Of a DNA stretch of 64,000 bases, positions 35,618-44,777 are shown piece after piece (position 1 is the first letter of the stretch; each line of letters starts with the position of its first letter). Under the pieces are notes generated by a model. That model did no database searches. It was not told the DNA's origin and saw only the letters and a list, made by a program, of their open reading frames with translations. The position numbers and the translations under genes are program-made. Location of the stretch: the NCBI GenBank assembly GCA_937930535.1, contig CALGKJ010000074.1:52906-116905 (forward strand), read 5' to 3'. This stretch comes from an uncultured Clostridia bacterium (lineage in GTDB: Bacteria > Bacillota > Clostridia > Lutisporales > Lutisporaceae).

Positions 35618-36763
35618 ATGGTAATAGGTATAATTGGCAAAGGCAAAATGGGCAGAGATATATTTAACGAGTTTTTTCAGTTTGATTATGATATGATAAT
35701 GATTTGCCGAAAGTCCGAGGACGTGGAGGAAGTGCAGGCTTCTATTGATAAGCAGCTAAAAAAAATGCTGAAAAGAGGCTATATAAATCAAGCTGAATAT
35801 GAAAAAAAGCTTTCAGCATTGATTGTAACCAGTGACCTAGCGGCTTTAAAAAACTGCCATATGGTTATTGAATCGGTATACGAGGACAAAAAGCTGAAGC
35901 AGGACATTTTTGAAAAAATTGAAGCTATAGTTGGAGAGGATTGCATCCTAGCCTCCAATACCTCCTCTATCCCCCTTAAGCTTGTATTTGAAAAATGCAG
36001 AAAGAAGGACAGGTGTTTAGGAGTTCACTATTTCTATCCCGTAAAGGTTATGAGAACTGTGGAAATAAATAAAACCTCCTTTACAGACAACGCATATGCA
36101 CAAAAGGTTTATCAAGTACTGCAAAGCATAGGCAAACAGCCTATAGAGCTGGAAGAAGCTGCAAACATGGTTTTAACTAAAATGCTTTCCATACTTACAA
36201 CACAGGCATATAAAATCTATGAGGAAGGTTATCTGACCATAGAAGAAATTGACAAGCTGCTTAAAGAAAATCTTCTGACCCTTGGATTGTTTGAAATCGT
36301 TGATTCAACAGGTATAGGCATTATTTTGGAGAGCATTGAGAATTTTATAAATGACCGTTACACAAAGCTTTTTACACCTCTTTATAATAAGGGAAAAAAG
36401 GTTATACAAGAGGGCTATCTTGGAGGAAGCGGCAGCAAGGGAATAGGAGCATACGAGCAGGAGCGCCCAAAGGAGCTTAAGAGTCTTGGAGACGATGAAC
36501 TGAGCGAATACAAGCAAAATATAATATTGCGGCTGCAAAGCCTTCTGATTAACGAAACAGTGTACGCTATACTTAATCAAAATGTGAATAAAGATAAAAT
36601 CAACGAAGCAGTCAAAGAGGTTTTAGGACTATCGGATGATTTGTCAGCTATGCTGAAAAATGCGGGTTCTCAAAGGATAACAGCCTGCCTGCTGAACAGC
36701 TTGGAGACTACACAGGACGATATTTATCGCCCCTTGGATTTATCTATTTTTAATGATAATTAG
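35618..36763 (+). CDS. 3-hydroxyacyl-CoA dehydrogenase family protein 1 (two C-terminal domains)
   Basis: The Rossmann NAD(P) domain starts with GIIGKGKMG. The ASNTSS segment and catalytic His137 in GVHYFYP follow, with the partner Glu in MRTVEI. The usual HFFNP reads HYFYP. At 381 aa it is about 100 residues longer than simple Hbd proteins because the C-terminal helical domain is duplicated, with a conserved GxxGGSGSKGIGAY segment between copies. It should interconvert 3-ketoacyl and 3-hydroxyacyl thioesters. No FabG-type ketoreductase is seen in the cluster, so I infer that this and the gene at 44778 do the ketoreduction. Confidence 0.87.
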   Translation: MVIGIIGKGKMGRDIFNEFFQFDYDMIMICRKSEDVEEVQASIDKQLKKMLKRGYINQAEYEKKLSALIVTSDLAALKNCHMVIESVYEDKKLKQDIFEKIEAIVGEDCILASNTSSIPLKLVFEKCRKKDRCLGVHYFYPVKVMRTVEINKTSFTDNAYAQKVYQVLQSIGKQPIELEEAANMVLTKMLSILTTQAYKIYEEGYLTIEEIDKLLKENLLTLGLFEIVDSTGIGIILESIENFINDRYTKLFTPLYNKGKKVIQEGYLGGSGSKGIGAYEQERPKELKSLGDDELSEYKQNIILRLQSLLINETVYAILNQNVNKDKINEAVKEVLGLSDDLSAMLKNAGSQRITACLLNSLETTQDDIYRPLDLSIFNDN

Positions 36764-36789
36764 TTTTTAATAGTACGGAGGGCTAGTCT

Positions 36790-38010
36790 ATGAATAATAC
36801 AAATAAAACAGTTATTACCGGTATGGGTATGGTCACTTCTCTAGGTACAGATGTTAAAACTACTTGGAATAACCTGATAGAAGGACGCTCAGGTGTTAGG
36901 CCTATATCGTTATTTGATGCAAGTGACAATGAAACTAAGATTGCTGCTGAGGTTAGCCCTGAATTTGAAAAGCTGGCTGAAAAAGTAATAACAAGAAGAC
37001 TTAGAAAGCAAATGACAAGAGCTACCAGAATGTCACTGCTGGCTGCTGATGAAGCAATAAAAAACAGCGGCATAAACTTTGATAACTATGACAGAGTACG
37101 TATTGCAGTTATTATGGGAGTTATAACTACCTCCTACAATCAAAATGAAAGAAATCAATCAGATTCTTATATTGTTGTTAAATCAATGCCAAACGCCCCA
37201 AGTGCATGGATTTCACTTCTGTACGGCTTGGAAGGACCTAACTTCAATGTTTCTACAGCCTGTGCATCCTCGGCATATGCAATTGGCTTGGGACACCAGA
37301 TGATAAAGTCAGGTATGGCTGATGTTGTTATTGCAGGAGGCGTTGACTCAAGCATTGAGCCTGAATACATAAGAGGCTTCAATCAGATAATGGCAATGTC
37401 TGTTAGAAATGACTCGCCAGAAGCTGCATGCCGCCCATTTACATTATCACGAGACGGATTCGTAATGGGAGAAGGAGCAGGTGTAGTGGTACTAGAATCA
37501 GAAAAGCTTGCCAAAGAGAGAAATGCAGTAATATATGCAGAGCTGGCAGGATATGCAATTACCAGTGAAGCTACAGATATTACAGCACCAAAAGAAAATG
37601 GAGTTGGAATGGCAAAAACCATGAGAATGGCATTGGAAAATGCAGGTTTAGGTATTGATGAAATTGATTATATCAATGCTCACGGTACATCCACTTACCT
37701 AAATGATAAATATGAAACAATGGCTATAAAAGAATGCTTTGGTGACAGAGCCAAGCAAATCGGAGTATCATCATCAAAATCTATGCTTGGACATACTCTG
37801 GGTGCAGCCGGAGTTATTGAGGGAATAGTAACAATAAAGAGTATTTACGAAAATAAGCTTACACCCACCATTAATTATGATGACCCGGATCCTGAGCTTG
37901 ATCTCGATTACATTCCAAATCATGCAAGAGATAAGGAAGTACATGCAGCTTTATCAAATTCATTCGGATTCGGAGGACATAACGCAACTCTAGTATTTAA
38001 GAAATACTAG
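36790..38010 (+). CDS. FabF-type beta-ketoacyl-ACP synthase II
   Basis: The 406-aa protein has the full KAS I/II triad: Cys158 in STACASS, His298 in NAHGTST and His335 in MLGHTLG, with the SFGFGGHN terminus. It carries out decarboxylative Claisen condensation of malonyl-ACP with an acyl chain. A FabF without a chain-length-factor partner suggests either a homodimeric elongase or a partnership with the altered KAS III at 32972. Its location among ACP, acyltransferases and tailoring genes marks it as cluster-specific rather than the housekeeping enzyme. The start follows CGGAGGGC. Confidence 0.93.
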   Translation: MNNTNKTVITGMGMVTSLGTDVKTTWNNLIEGRSGVRPISLFDASDNETKIAAEVSPEFEKLAEKVITRRLRKQMTRATRMSLLAADEAIKNSGINFDNYDRVRIAVIMGVITTSYNQNERNQSDSYIVVKSMPNAPSAWISLLYGLEGPNFNVSTACASSAYAIGLGHQMIKSGMADVVIAGGVDSSIEPEYIRGFNQIMAMSVRNDSPEAACRPFTLSRDGFVMGEGAGVVVLESEKLAKERNAVIYAELAGYAITSEATDITAPKENGVGMAKTMRMALENAGLGIDEIDYINAHGTSTYLNDKYETMAIKECFGDRAKQIGVSSSKSMLGHTLGAAGVIEGIVTIKSIYENKLTPTINYDDPDPELDLDYIPNHARDKEVHAALSNSFGFGGHNATLVFKKY

Positions 38011-38081
38011 CAGCCTTGCAAAATAGTATGCTTAAGTCACAAGCTGTTCTGTAAAACTATTAAAATGAGGGGGAAGAAGTT

Positions 38082-39293
38082 GTGAAAAAGATTCTATTTA
38101 TAAGTTTTCCCGCTGCTGGACATGTTAATGCATCTGTAAACATATGTAAAGAATTGGCAAGCAGAGATGTGAAATTGATTTATTACACGCTTGAAGAACA
38201 TTTTTATAAATTTGAAGGGCATGAAAATATTGAGGTCAGAAGCTTTCCAGATAATTTTATTAAATATTACTATGAGAAAGCAAAGATTTCTGGAAAGATA
38301 ATGAAGAGTCTTGTATCCATACTGCATATGGTATATTCATTTACTGATATACTTATGCCCTATGTAAAGCAGGAAGTAGAAAGAGAAAAGCCTGATTTAA
38401 TAATGTGCGATGCCTTAAGCGTATACGGCAAAACAGTTGCAAGAATGTTTAAGATTCCATTGGTTCTGGTGTTTACTTTTATTGTTCAGACTGACCCAGA
38501 AAACCCAAAACCACCAATACCTCCTGGGGCAATCAGATCTATGCTTTTAAATATACCTAAATTTATTGATGCTATGAAAATCAAAAACAATATTAAGAAA
38601 AAGTACGGCTACTGTGATGAGCCTGGTGATTTTCTGGATTATCAAGGAGAATTCACTATTGTTACAACCTCCAAGGAGTTTCAGCCAAAAGGGCATTTAT
38701 TCCCCGATTTAGTAAAATTCATGGGTCCGACAAATGTAAAGCACAGTGTTATCCCAGAAGTGAAGGATACTATATTTGTAAGTATCGGCACTGTTCAAAG
38801 CAATAATAAAATATGGGATGCCTGCATTAATGCCACAAGAAACCTTGGCTACAAGCTTGTTATTACCTTTGCCGGCAATAAACAAAACAAGGTTTCAGTA
38901 GATATTCCTGAACATGTAACTATATACGATAATTTGAAGCCCACTGAATACAGAGACATCATAAGCCAGTCAGTGCTGTTTATTAGCCACGGAGGAATTA
39001 ACAGCGTAAGTGATGCCATACTCGGAATGACGCCAATACTGGTAATACCGGGCAATGACGAAACCGTTCAAATGGGACAATTGGTCGAGGGCTACAAGTG
39101 CGGAAGAATGTACGCCCATAAGGAAATAGACGAAAACAAGCTGCGTGTTGAAATAGAGAGAGTGCTTAATGATCCTGATACAAGATCAGGTTTAGGAAAA
39201 ATGAGAGAATCCTTTCTTAATTCTATGGGCTGTAAAAAGGTTGCAGATGAAATGGGTAAAGCCTTTGATTTGTTTGAAGTGGAGGAAAAATAA
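38082..39293 (+). CDS. GT1 (macrolide-type) glycosyltransferase 1
   Basis: The start is GTG at 38082 with GAGGGGGAAG upstream. The 403-aa protein has the two-domain GT-B fold of macrolide/UGT-type glycosyltransferases, with an N-terminal acceptor domain (ISFPAAGHVNASVNIC) and a C-terminal donor motif (SHGGINSVSDAI, then VIPGNDETVQMGQLV). It should transfer a sugar from a nucleotide donor to a small hydrophobic aglycone. No sugar-biosynthesis genes are in the window, so a common donor such as UDP-glucose is likely. It overlaps the flavodoxin gene by 1 bp. Confidence 0.9.
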   Translation: MKKILFISFPAAGHVNASVNICKELASRDVKLIYYTLEEHFYKFEGHENIEVRSFPDNFIKYYYEKAKISGKIMKSLVSILHMVYSFTDILMPYVKQEVEREKPDLIMCDALSVYGKTVARMFKIPLVLVFTFIVQTDPENPKPPIPPGAIRSMLLNIPKFIDAMKIKNNIKKKYGYCDEPGDFLDYQGEFTIVTTSKEFQPKGHLFPDLVKFMGPTNVKHSVIPEVKDTIFVSIGTVQSNNKIWDACINATRNLGYKLVITFAGNKQNKVSVDIPEHVTIYDNLKPTEYRDIISQSVLFISHGGINSVSDAILGMTPILVIPGNDETVQMGQLVEGYKCGRMYAHKEIDENKLRVEIERVLNDPDTRSGLGKMRESFLNSMGCKKVADEMGKAFDLFEVEEK

Positions 39294-39790
39294 TGGCAAA
39301 GGATGTTTTGATTTATAAAACCATGGGTGGAACAGTAAAGGAAACAGCAGAAAAAGTAAGGCTGGCAGCTAAAAACAATATTGATGTATTCAATATTATG
39401 GATAAGCCGGTAATAGACTTTAAGAAATACAATAGGGTGTTTATAGGAACTGCAATTTATGCAAGCCAATTACCACAAGAGATTACAGCTTTCTTGCAGA
39501 ACAACAGCTCTCAGCTTAAGGATAAAAATGTTACATTCTTTATTCATGGCTTGGCTCCAAAGGAAGAGGGGACAGAAATTGCCAACAGCTTGTTAAATAA
39601 ATGCCTGTCAGTAAATAAAAACAGCATTTATTATTTAGGCGGTAAGCTTGATTCTAAGAATAAAAGTATTTTCATTAAGCTGTTTTATAACTTTGTAGCT
39701 AAAAAGGCAAAAATTGATGCTAAAAATCCTAATAATATAAATGAACAAAGAATTGCTGAGCTTCTAAAATATGCGGCATCAACTAATTAA
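39293..39790 (+). CDS. flavodoxin-like protein (HemG-type)
   Basis: The 165-aa protein has a flavodoxin fold, with an FMN phosphate-binding loop variant near YKTMGGTVKETAEKV and a GTAIYASQLPQEI segment as in Flavodoxin_5/HemG proteins. It likely binds FMN and transfers electrons. In context it could serve the radical SAM enzyme or the AOR. A tailoring quinone/flavin oxidoreductase role is the alternative. Its start is joined to the glycosyltransferase stop (TAATG), with GGAGG ten bases upstream. Confidence 0.8.
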   Translation: MAKDVLIYKTMGGTVKETAEKVRLAAKNNIDVFNIMDKPVIDFKKYNRVFIGTAIYASQLPQEITAFLQNNSSQLKDKNVTFFIHGLAPKEEGTEIANSLLNKCLSVNKNSIYYLGGKLDSKNKSIFIKLFYNFVAKKAKIDAKNPNNINEQRIAELLKYAASTN

Positions 39791-39795
39791 GTATT

Positions 39796-40497
39796 ATGAA
39801 TGTGGATGAAATAGCAAATAAGATTTCATTTCATACAGTAAGTGACTTTACTCAATGCGACGTTTGGATTATTGACGTAAGAAATTTTTATTCGGATACA
39901 GATATTATCAGACAGTGCTTATCGTCAGATGAAATAATAAAGGCTCAAAATATAAAAAACAGTAAAGCAAAAGAACTATTTTGTCTGCGTAAAGGGATTA
40001 AAAGAATAATACACGGAAAAAAGCTAAATATATTACCTCAAACTGTAAAATACCAACAGACAGCTTATGGAAAGCCCTTTATTTATAATGATGAGCTGCA
40101 AAAGCTTCATTTTAATATCTCTCATTCAAAGGAGTATCTATTAGTCGGTACATCAAGTAATACTCATATAGGTGTGGATATAGAAAAGCTTAATCCAGCT
40201 ATAAAGCATTCCGTTGTGGCTGCAAGTATATTCACACCTGATGAGACGGCTTTGTATGAGAGTTATAGTCAAACAGATAAATTACGTTCATTTTATAAAG
40301 CTTGGGTTCAAAAGGAAGCGGTCAGCAAAGCATTAGGAGTAGGAATATCTATTGGCTTTAACACCTTTAAAGTGAATATTGACCCAAATATTACAGAGGA
40401 GGAATATATTCTATACATTGAAAGCTTAAAAAGCTATGTCAATGTTAGAGTGAAGCTAGAAAGAGAGTATTTTTTTTCAGTAGCATTAGTTGTTTGA
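39796..40497 (+). CDS. Sfp-type 4'-phosphopantetheinyl transferase
   Basis: The 233-aa protein carries the diagnostic motifs of the Sfp/Gsp family: NISHS, GVDIEKL (Mg-binding Asp and Glu) and KAWVQKEAVSKALG (WxxKEA). It transfers phosphopantetheine from CoA to the serine of carrier proteins, here the ACP at 29464. A dedicated Sfp-type enzyme is typical of specialised-metabolite clusters and sets this locus apart from housekeeping fatty-acid synthesis. No good Shine-Dalgarno is seen before ATG 39796, 5 bp after the flavodoxin stop, so translation probably depends on coupling. Confidence 0.93.
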   Translation: MNVDEIANKISFHTVSDFTQCDVWIIDVRNFYSDTDIIRQCLSSDEIIKAQNIKNSKAKELFCLRKGIKRIIHGKKLNILPQTVKYQQTAYGKPFIYNDELQKLHFNISHSKEYLLVGTSSNTHIGVDIEKLNPAIKHSVVAASIFTPDETALYESYSQTDKLRSFYKAWVQKEAVSKALGVGISIGFNTFKVNIDPNITEEEYILYIESLKSYVNVRVKLEREYFFSVALVV

Positions 40498-40572
40498 ATA
40501 AGTTAACTCAAAATTTAATATGGATGTAATCTTAAATATATACTTAATTTATTTATAAAGGGCGGAAGTGTT

Positions 40573-41925
40573 ATGAAAAGAAAGATTGTTAAGGCAGGCT
40601 TTATGGAAAGCAGCATGAGGATAATGGCAGGTAATGTGACCTGCAATACTTTCTACATTTTACTAAATGCAAATAAAAACTTTAAGATCGATGCCTTTAA
40701 AAAAGGATTAAATCTATTTGTACAGGATATGCCTATTTTTACCTGTAGCTTAGCAAAGGGAAAGTGGCGTGACAAGTGGGTTCCTATAGAAGACTATGAT
40801 ATAAATAAAATCGTTGAAGTATTTAATATGAAGAATCCTTCCTCCGTCGATAAGGCATCCTGCTGCGATGAAATGTTTTTGCAATTTTCGGCACTAAAGG
40901 AAAAGCATATTGATATACAAAAGGAAGCCCCTTTAAAGGTAAAGATATTTAATAATGAAAAAACAGGTGATAAGCTGATAGTCTTCTGTGTACACCACTG
41001 TCTAAGTGACGGAAGAGGCTGGATGCAGACTATTAAGCTGATAGGCAGCTATTATGATGCAGTACTAAATAATAAAACAATAAAGCTTGAAAAAAACTAC
41101 CGAAAAATGTCCAAGTTTGTTTTTTCCGTAAGCTTATCAGACTACCTTAGAACCATAAAAGGTCTGTCAAAGCCAAGTAAACTGCAAACTATGAAGCCAG
41201 TATTGGATACCAGCGGTATCAAGGCTGCAAGCATTGATTATAATGATACAAGCATTGAAAAGATTATAATTACAGAAGAACAGTTGAACAGCATAAAAAA
41301 ACACTATAAAGCCTATAACTTCACAGTAAACGATATATTAATGCATCTGGTAATGAAGATAACCGACAGATACAACCTGTCGCTGAAAGAGCCAAACAGC
41401 TATATAGGTACTGGGGCATTAGTAGATTTAAGAAGATATTTTAAAAAAGATGTATTATCAATAGCCAACTATTTTGCGCTTGAATCTCTGGAAGTAGATA
41501 GAAGCTGCATAGAGAATCTGCCCAAGCTGGCGGAGGAGCTGTCAGCCTTTAAGAAAAGACCCCTTGGACTCAGCTTCATATGTCCTATTCTTCTTACCAG
41601 TATATTCCCTGTAAGCACACTGGAAAAAATAATAGGCGGTATGATGGAAGGCTTTGCAGTACAATCCTATATGGGCTTGGCAACAACTAACTTTGGGAAA
41701 TTTGATGAATATATAGCTCCCTATGGAAGCTGTATCGAAGGTGGAGCTGCTATACCATCGGCAGGAGTACATGGCTTCCCATCAATTCTTGTTTCAAGCT
41801 GCAAGGGTATACGAACTCTTTATTTCATTAAGTATAACGATAAGGACAATCTTACTAGAGAAATAAAAAATCAGTTAAATGAATTATTAACTGAACTTTA
41901 TTCAAGTGAAAAGGCTGCACAATAA
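40573..41925 (+). CDS. condensation-domain-like acyltransferase 1
   Basis: The 450-aa protein belongs to the chloramphenicol-acetyltransferase-like superfamily. Its active-site motif is His141-His142-x3-Asp146-Gly147 (VHHCLSDGRG), and a TTNFGKFDEY segment corresponds to the second conserved site. Such stand-alone proteins (NRPS C domains, PapA-type and wax-ester-type enzymes) form esters or amides between an acyl thioester and a nucleophile. Without adenylation domains nearby, ester formation with a hydroxylated or glycosylated product is more likely than peptide synthesis. The ATG follows AAAGGGCGGAAG. A paralogue lies 19 bp downstream. Confidence 0.85.
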   Translation: MKRKIVKAGFMESSMRIMAGNVTCNTFYILLNANKNFKIDAFKKGLNLFVQDMPIFTCSLAKGKWRDKWVPIEDYDINKIVEVFNMKNPSSVDKASCCDEMFLQFSALKEKHIDIQKEAPLKVKIFNNEKTGDKLIVFCVHHCLSDGRGWMQTIKLIGSYYDAVLNNKTIKLEKNYRKMSKFVFSVSLSDYLRTIKGLSKPSKLQTMKPVLDTSGIKAASIDYNDTSIEKIIITEEQLNSIKKHYKAYNFTVNDILMHLVMKITDRYNLSLKEPNSYIGTGALVDLRRYFKKDVLSIANYFALESLEVDRSCIENLPKLAEELSAFKKRPLGLSFICPILLTSIFPVSTLEKIIGGMMEGFAVQSYMGLATTNFGKFDEYIAPYGSCIEGGAAIPSAGVHGFPSILVSSCKGIRTLYFIKYNDKDNLTREIKNQLNELLTELYSSEKAAQ

Positions 41926-41944
41926 AACAGAGGGAGGACAAGCT

Positions 41945-43270
41945 GTGAATAATAAGCCTATAAAAGCAACTGTCTTAAATAGTGCATACTGGAATATGGA
42001 TAAGGACATAAGCAATCAGACCTTTTACTTTATCACACGTGTAAATGAAAGGTTTAATCTTGAAATATTAAAAGAAAGCTTAAAGCAGGTTGTTAAAGAT
42101 TTACCTGTTTTATCCCGACGTCTGGTTGATGGTTTTTGGCGTGATAAATGGGTGCCTATTGAAAACTTTGACAGCAGTCAGATTATTAAAGCTGTAAAGG
42201 TTGATAACGTAGATAAAGTTTCCTTCTATGATAAAGCCTATTCACATTTTATAGAAATGAAAAATAAACGTTTAAATCTGGAAAAGGAACAGCCGCTGAA
42301 AATAATAGTGCTTTACAATGAAAAGGTTAAAGAAAAGCTGGTAGTCTTTTGTACTCATCACAGCTTCGCAGACCCTAGGGGTAACTGCCATCTTATTAAG
42401 CTGATTGCTGAACGCTATGATGATATTCTTAACAAAAGAACTATAAAACCAGTTAAAAATTTTAATACCATGCCTAAGCTTATATTATCCTACGGCTTTT
42501 TTAAAGCCTTTAAGGAATTCATAAATACTCCCAAGATATCTATGGATACATATAAGCCTTTAATGGATATGGACTATGATGCAAACAACACCAACTGTAA
42601 AGAAAGCATTGACAAGCTTGAAATAAAAGGTGAAGAGCTTAACAAGCTTAAGGCAAAATGCAAAGAATTTGGACTGACTATAGATGGTATGATAATGTTT
42701 TTATCGCTTATTTTAGTTAGAAAATATAACGAGACATTACAAACCCCCTCATCACATGCTTGTCTTTCCGTTGGAATTGATTTAAGAGATCATATAAAGG
42801 GTGATGCATTAAAAATAGCCAACTATGCCGGCAGGGATTACTATCCTGTTGAGCTTAAGGACACAGAGGATGTATACAAGTTTTCACGAGAGCTTAAGGC
42901 TTTCAGGGATAAGCAGGTTGGGGTTGGAAGTGTAATGCAGTTTGTTTTACCAAGCATATTTCCAATTACAATGCAGAAAAAAATCTGGAGATCCTCAGTA
43001 GGAGTTGCACTTAGAGAATGGACTTTAAGAACACTGGTAACAACAAATATCGGCAGACTTGATGAGTTTGTAAAGCCCTTTGGAGATGCAGTTGAGGGAA
43101 TATCGGCTGTCGTAGCCTCAGCATATTGTGGACTTCCCCTTATTTCTGTATCCGGCTATAAGAATGAGCTTACATTATATATTACTAAGTTCAATGATAA
43201 GAAGGAATTAGTAACAAAAATTAAAGATGACTTTAATCAAATAGTAAATGAAATTATTTCAAGCAAGTAA
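41945..43270 (+). CDS. condensation-domain-like acyltransferase 2 (HHxxxDP variant)
   Basis: I choose the GTG at 41945 with GGGAGG (41932-41937). An in-frame GTG at 41906 lies inside the preceding gene and has no ribosome site. The 441-aa protein is a paralogue of the gene at 40573. They share the RDKWVPIE block, the motif region, and a C-terminal TTNIGRLDEFVKPFG segment. The active-site motif is His138-His139-x3-Asp143-Pro144 (THHSFADPRG), with Pro in place of the invariant Gly. The catalytic second His is kept, so it may be active on a different acceptor. The pair may act in series or as a heterodimer (inference). Confidence 0.83.
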   Translation: MNNKPIKATVLNSAYWNMDKDISNQTFYFITRVNERFNLEILKESLKQVVKDLPVLSRRLVDGFWRDKWVPIENFDSSQIIKAVKVDNVDKVSFYDKAYSHFIEMKNKRLNLEKEQPLKIIVLYNEKVKEKLVVFCTHHSFADPRGNCHLIKLIAERYDDILNKRTIKPVKNFNTMPKLILSYGFFKAFKEFINTPKISMDTYKPLMDMDYDANNTNCKESIDKLEIKGEELNKLKAKCKEFGLTIDGMIMFLSLILVRKYNETLQTPSSHACLSVGIDLRDHIKGDALKIANYAGRDYYPVELKDTEDVYKFSRELKAFRDKQVGVGSVMQFVLPSIFPITMQKKIWRSSVGVALREWTLRTLVTTNIGRLDEFVKPFGDAVEGISAVVASAYCGLPLISVSGYKNELTLYITKFNDKKELVTKIKDDFNQIVNEIISSK

Positions 43271-43305
43271 TTGGACATTTTAAATTCAGCCTTGGAGGTC
43301 ATTAT

Positions 43306-44523
43306 ATGAAAATATGCTTAAATCCGCAAGGAACACTTGGAGATATCAGACCGCTCCTTACACTGGGAATAGAGTTGAAAAAAGCAGGACATGACATTGT
43401 AGTGTGTTCCTCACCAAATTTTGAAAAATTATTCAAAAGCTATGGCTTGGAATTTTGTCAGGTTGGTTCTGATTATCAAAAGATTCTAAAGGACACTCTA
43501 GGTAAGCCCCTTAAAGTATTGTTTGATGCCTTACAAAAGGATCTTATAAAGCAGTTTGATGACTTAATTGATACCGTAGCAAAATCGGATGCAGAACTAA
43601 TAATAGCGGCAGGAGTAAATTCAGCGGCAGGTTCAATTGCCGAGTATATGAATATACCATATCGCCATGTATGGTATGCTCCCAATATCTTCAGATCAAA
43701 TTATCATTCTCCAGGTTTTATACCTATGCAGAACCTGCCCAAATGGATGAATCGCTCAATCTGGTGGGCTTACGACAGAATGGTAAAGAATGTGTTTTTA
43801 AATGTTTTAAACGGTTACCGAAACAAGCTGGGACTTAATAACATTGATAATATAGTAGACTTTGCTGGAAAAGACGTTATCATCTGCGCAGATCCAATTT
43901 TTGCACCTATTCCTCCCGATGTAAAGCAGGAGTATTTTCAAACAGGCTTTTGGCATCTCGAAGAAAACGATGAGCTTGACAGCGAGCTTGAACAGTTTAT
44001 AGAAGCAGGTTCACCACCAATATATATTGGCTTTGGCAGTATGACAGATCCAGAGCCGGAGAAAACAAGAAAAATGCTTCAGGGAGTCATAGACTCAAAA
44101 CGCTTTAGATTTGTTATATCCAAGGGTGGTGCAGAGCTTAGCGTAGATAAAGCAAACGAAAATGTATTCTTCGTAAACTATGCACCACATTCAAAGCTGT
44201 TTCCACGAATGGCAGCAGTAGTACATCACGGCGGAGCAGGTACATTCTTTACTGCCGCAAGATCAGGAGTACCACAGATAATAGTACCTCATTTGGCGGA
44301 CAACTTCTACTGGTGCGGTAAGATTGCAGCCTTAAAAATAGGACCCAAGGCAATTAACAAATTCAGTTTAACCAGTGACAAGCTTTTAGCTGCCATAAAT
44401 GAGGCTGTAATAAATTCCGAATTTATAAACAATGCAAAGCGTATAGGGAAGGACTTAAGAAAAGAAAATGGCTTGCAGGATGCAGTAGATTATATCAACA
44501 ATCTGGGGGCAAAAAGGCTTTAA
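43306..44523 (+). CDS. GT1/GT28-type glycosyltransferase 2
   Basis: The 405-aa GT-B protein differs from the one at 38082. Its N-terminal segment NPQGTLGDIRPLLTLG is typical of the sterol/glycopeptide glucosyltransferase group, and its donor-binding region reads HHGGAGTFFTAARSGVPQII. It should glycosylate a lipid or polyketide-like acceptor. Two different glycosyltransferases imply a disaccharide or two glycosylation sites on the product. The start follows TTGGAGGTC. Confidence 0.9.
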   Translation: MKICLNPQGTLGDIRPLLTLGIELKKAGHDIVVCSSPNFEKLFKSYGLEFCQVGSDYQKILKDTLGKPLKVLFDALQKDLIKQFDDLIDTVAKSDAELIIAAGVNSAAGSIAEYMNIPYRHVWYAPNIFRSNYHSPGFIPMQNLPKWMNRSIWWAYDRMVKNVFLNVLNGYRNKLGLNNIDNIVDFAGKDVIICADPIFAPIPPDVKQEYFQTGFWHLEENDELDSELEQFIEAGSPPIYIGFGSMTDPEPEKTRKMLQGVIDSKRFRFVISKGGAELSVDKANENVFFVNYAPHSKLFPRMAAVVHHGGAGTFFTAARSGVPQIIVPHLADNFYWCGKIAALKIGPKAINKFSLTSDKLLAAINEAVINSEFINNAKRIGKDLRKENGLQDAVDYINNLGAKRL

Positions 44524-44583
44524 GGTGATACATTCTCATACTGCTTAGTTTAATTAAAGCATTATGTATTTGGAGGCATTCAA

Positions 44584-44766
44584 ATGGATGAGAAAATTCT
44601 TACAAAGATAATTGAGAACTGCATAATTGAAAATGATAGAAAATATTTAACCTGTGAAAAGGCATTTCAAATTGCAAGAGAGCTTAATGTGGATGCTTCA
44701 AATATTGGAAGGCTGTGCAACAGAGAAAATATCAAAATTAGAAGCTGCCAGATTGGCTGCTTTTAA
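44584..44766 (+). CDS. 60-aa helix-turn-helix-like protein ending in CQIGCF
   Basis: This small protein has a predicted three-helix, wHTH-like core ([25 protein letters not shown]) and a C-terminal CQIGCF motif. From memory, short proteins of this kind with a C-Q-x-G-C/L-F end occur near molybdo- or tungstopterin genes in anaerobes. I cannot verify this here. If correct, it would connect to the AOR and to the P-loop protein at 46858. It could also be a cluster regulator. A good ribosome site (TTGGAGGC) supports it as a real gene. The dehydrogenase gene follows 11 bp after its stop. Confidence 0.65.
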   Translation: MDEKILTKIIENCIIENDRKYLTCEKAFQIARELNVDASNIGRLCNRENIKIRSCQIGCF

Positions 44767-44777
44767 GGGGGACTAAG

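Noticed and set aside
40573..43270. Fragments of a nonribosomal peptide synthetase
   Set aside because: Both proteins are complete stand-alone units with their own ribosome sites. No adenylation, thiolation or thioesterase domains adjoin them.
44584..44766. Antitoxin of a toxin-antitoxin pair
   Set aside because: There is no small toxin-like partner gene on either side; the neighbours are a glycosyltransferase and a dehydrogenase.
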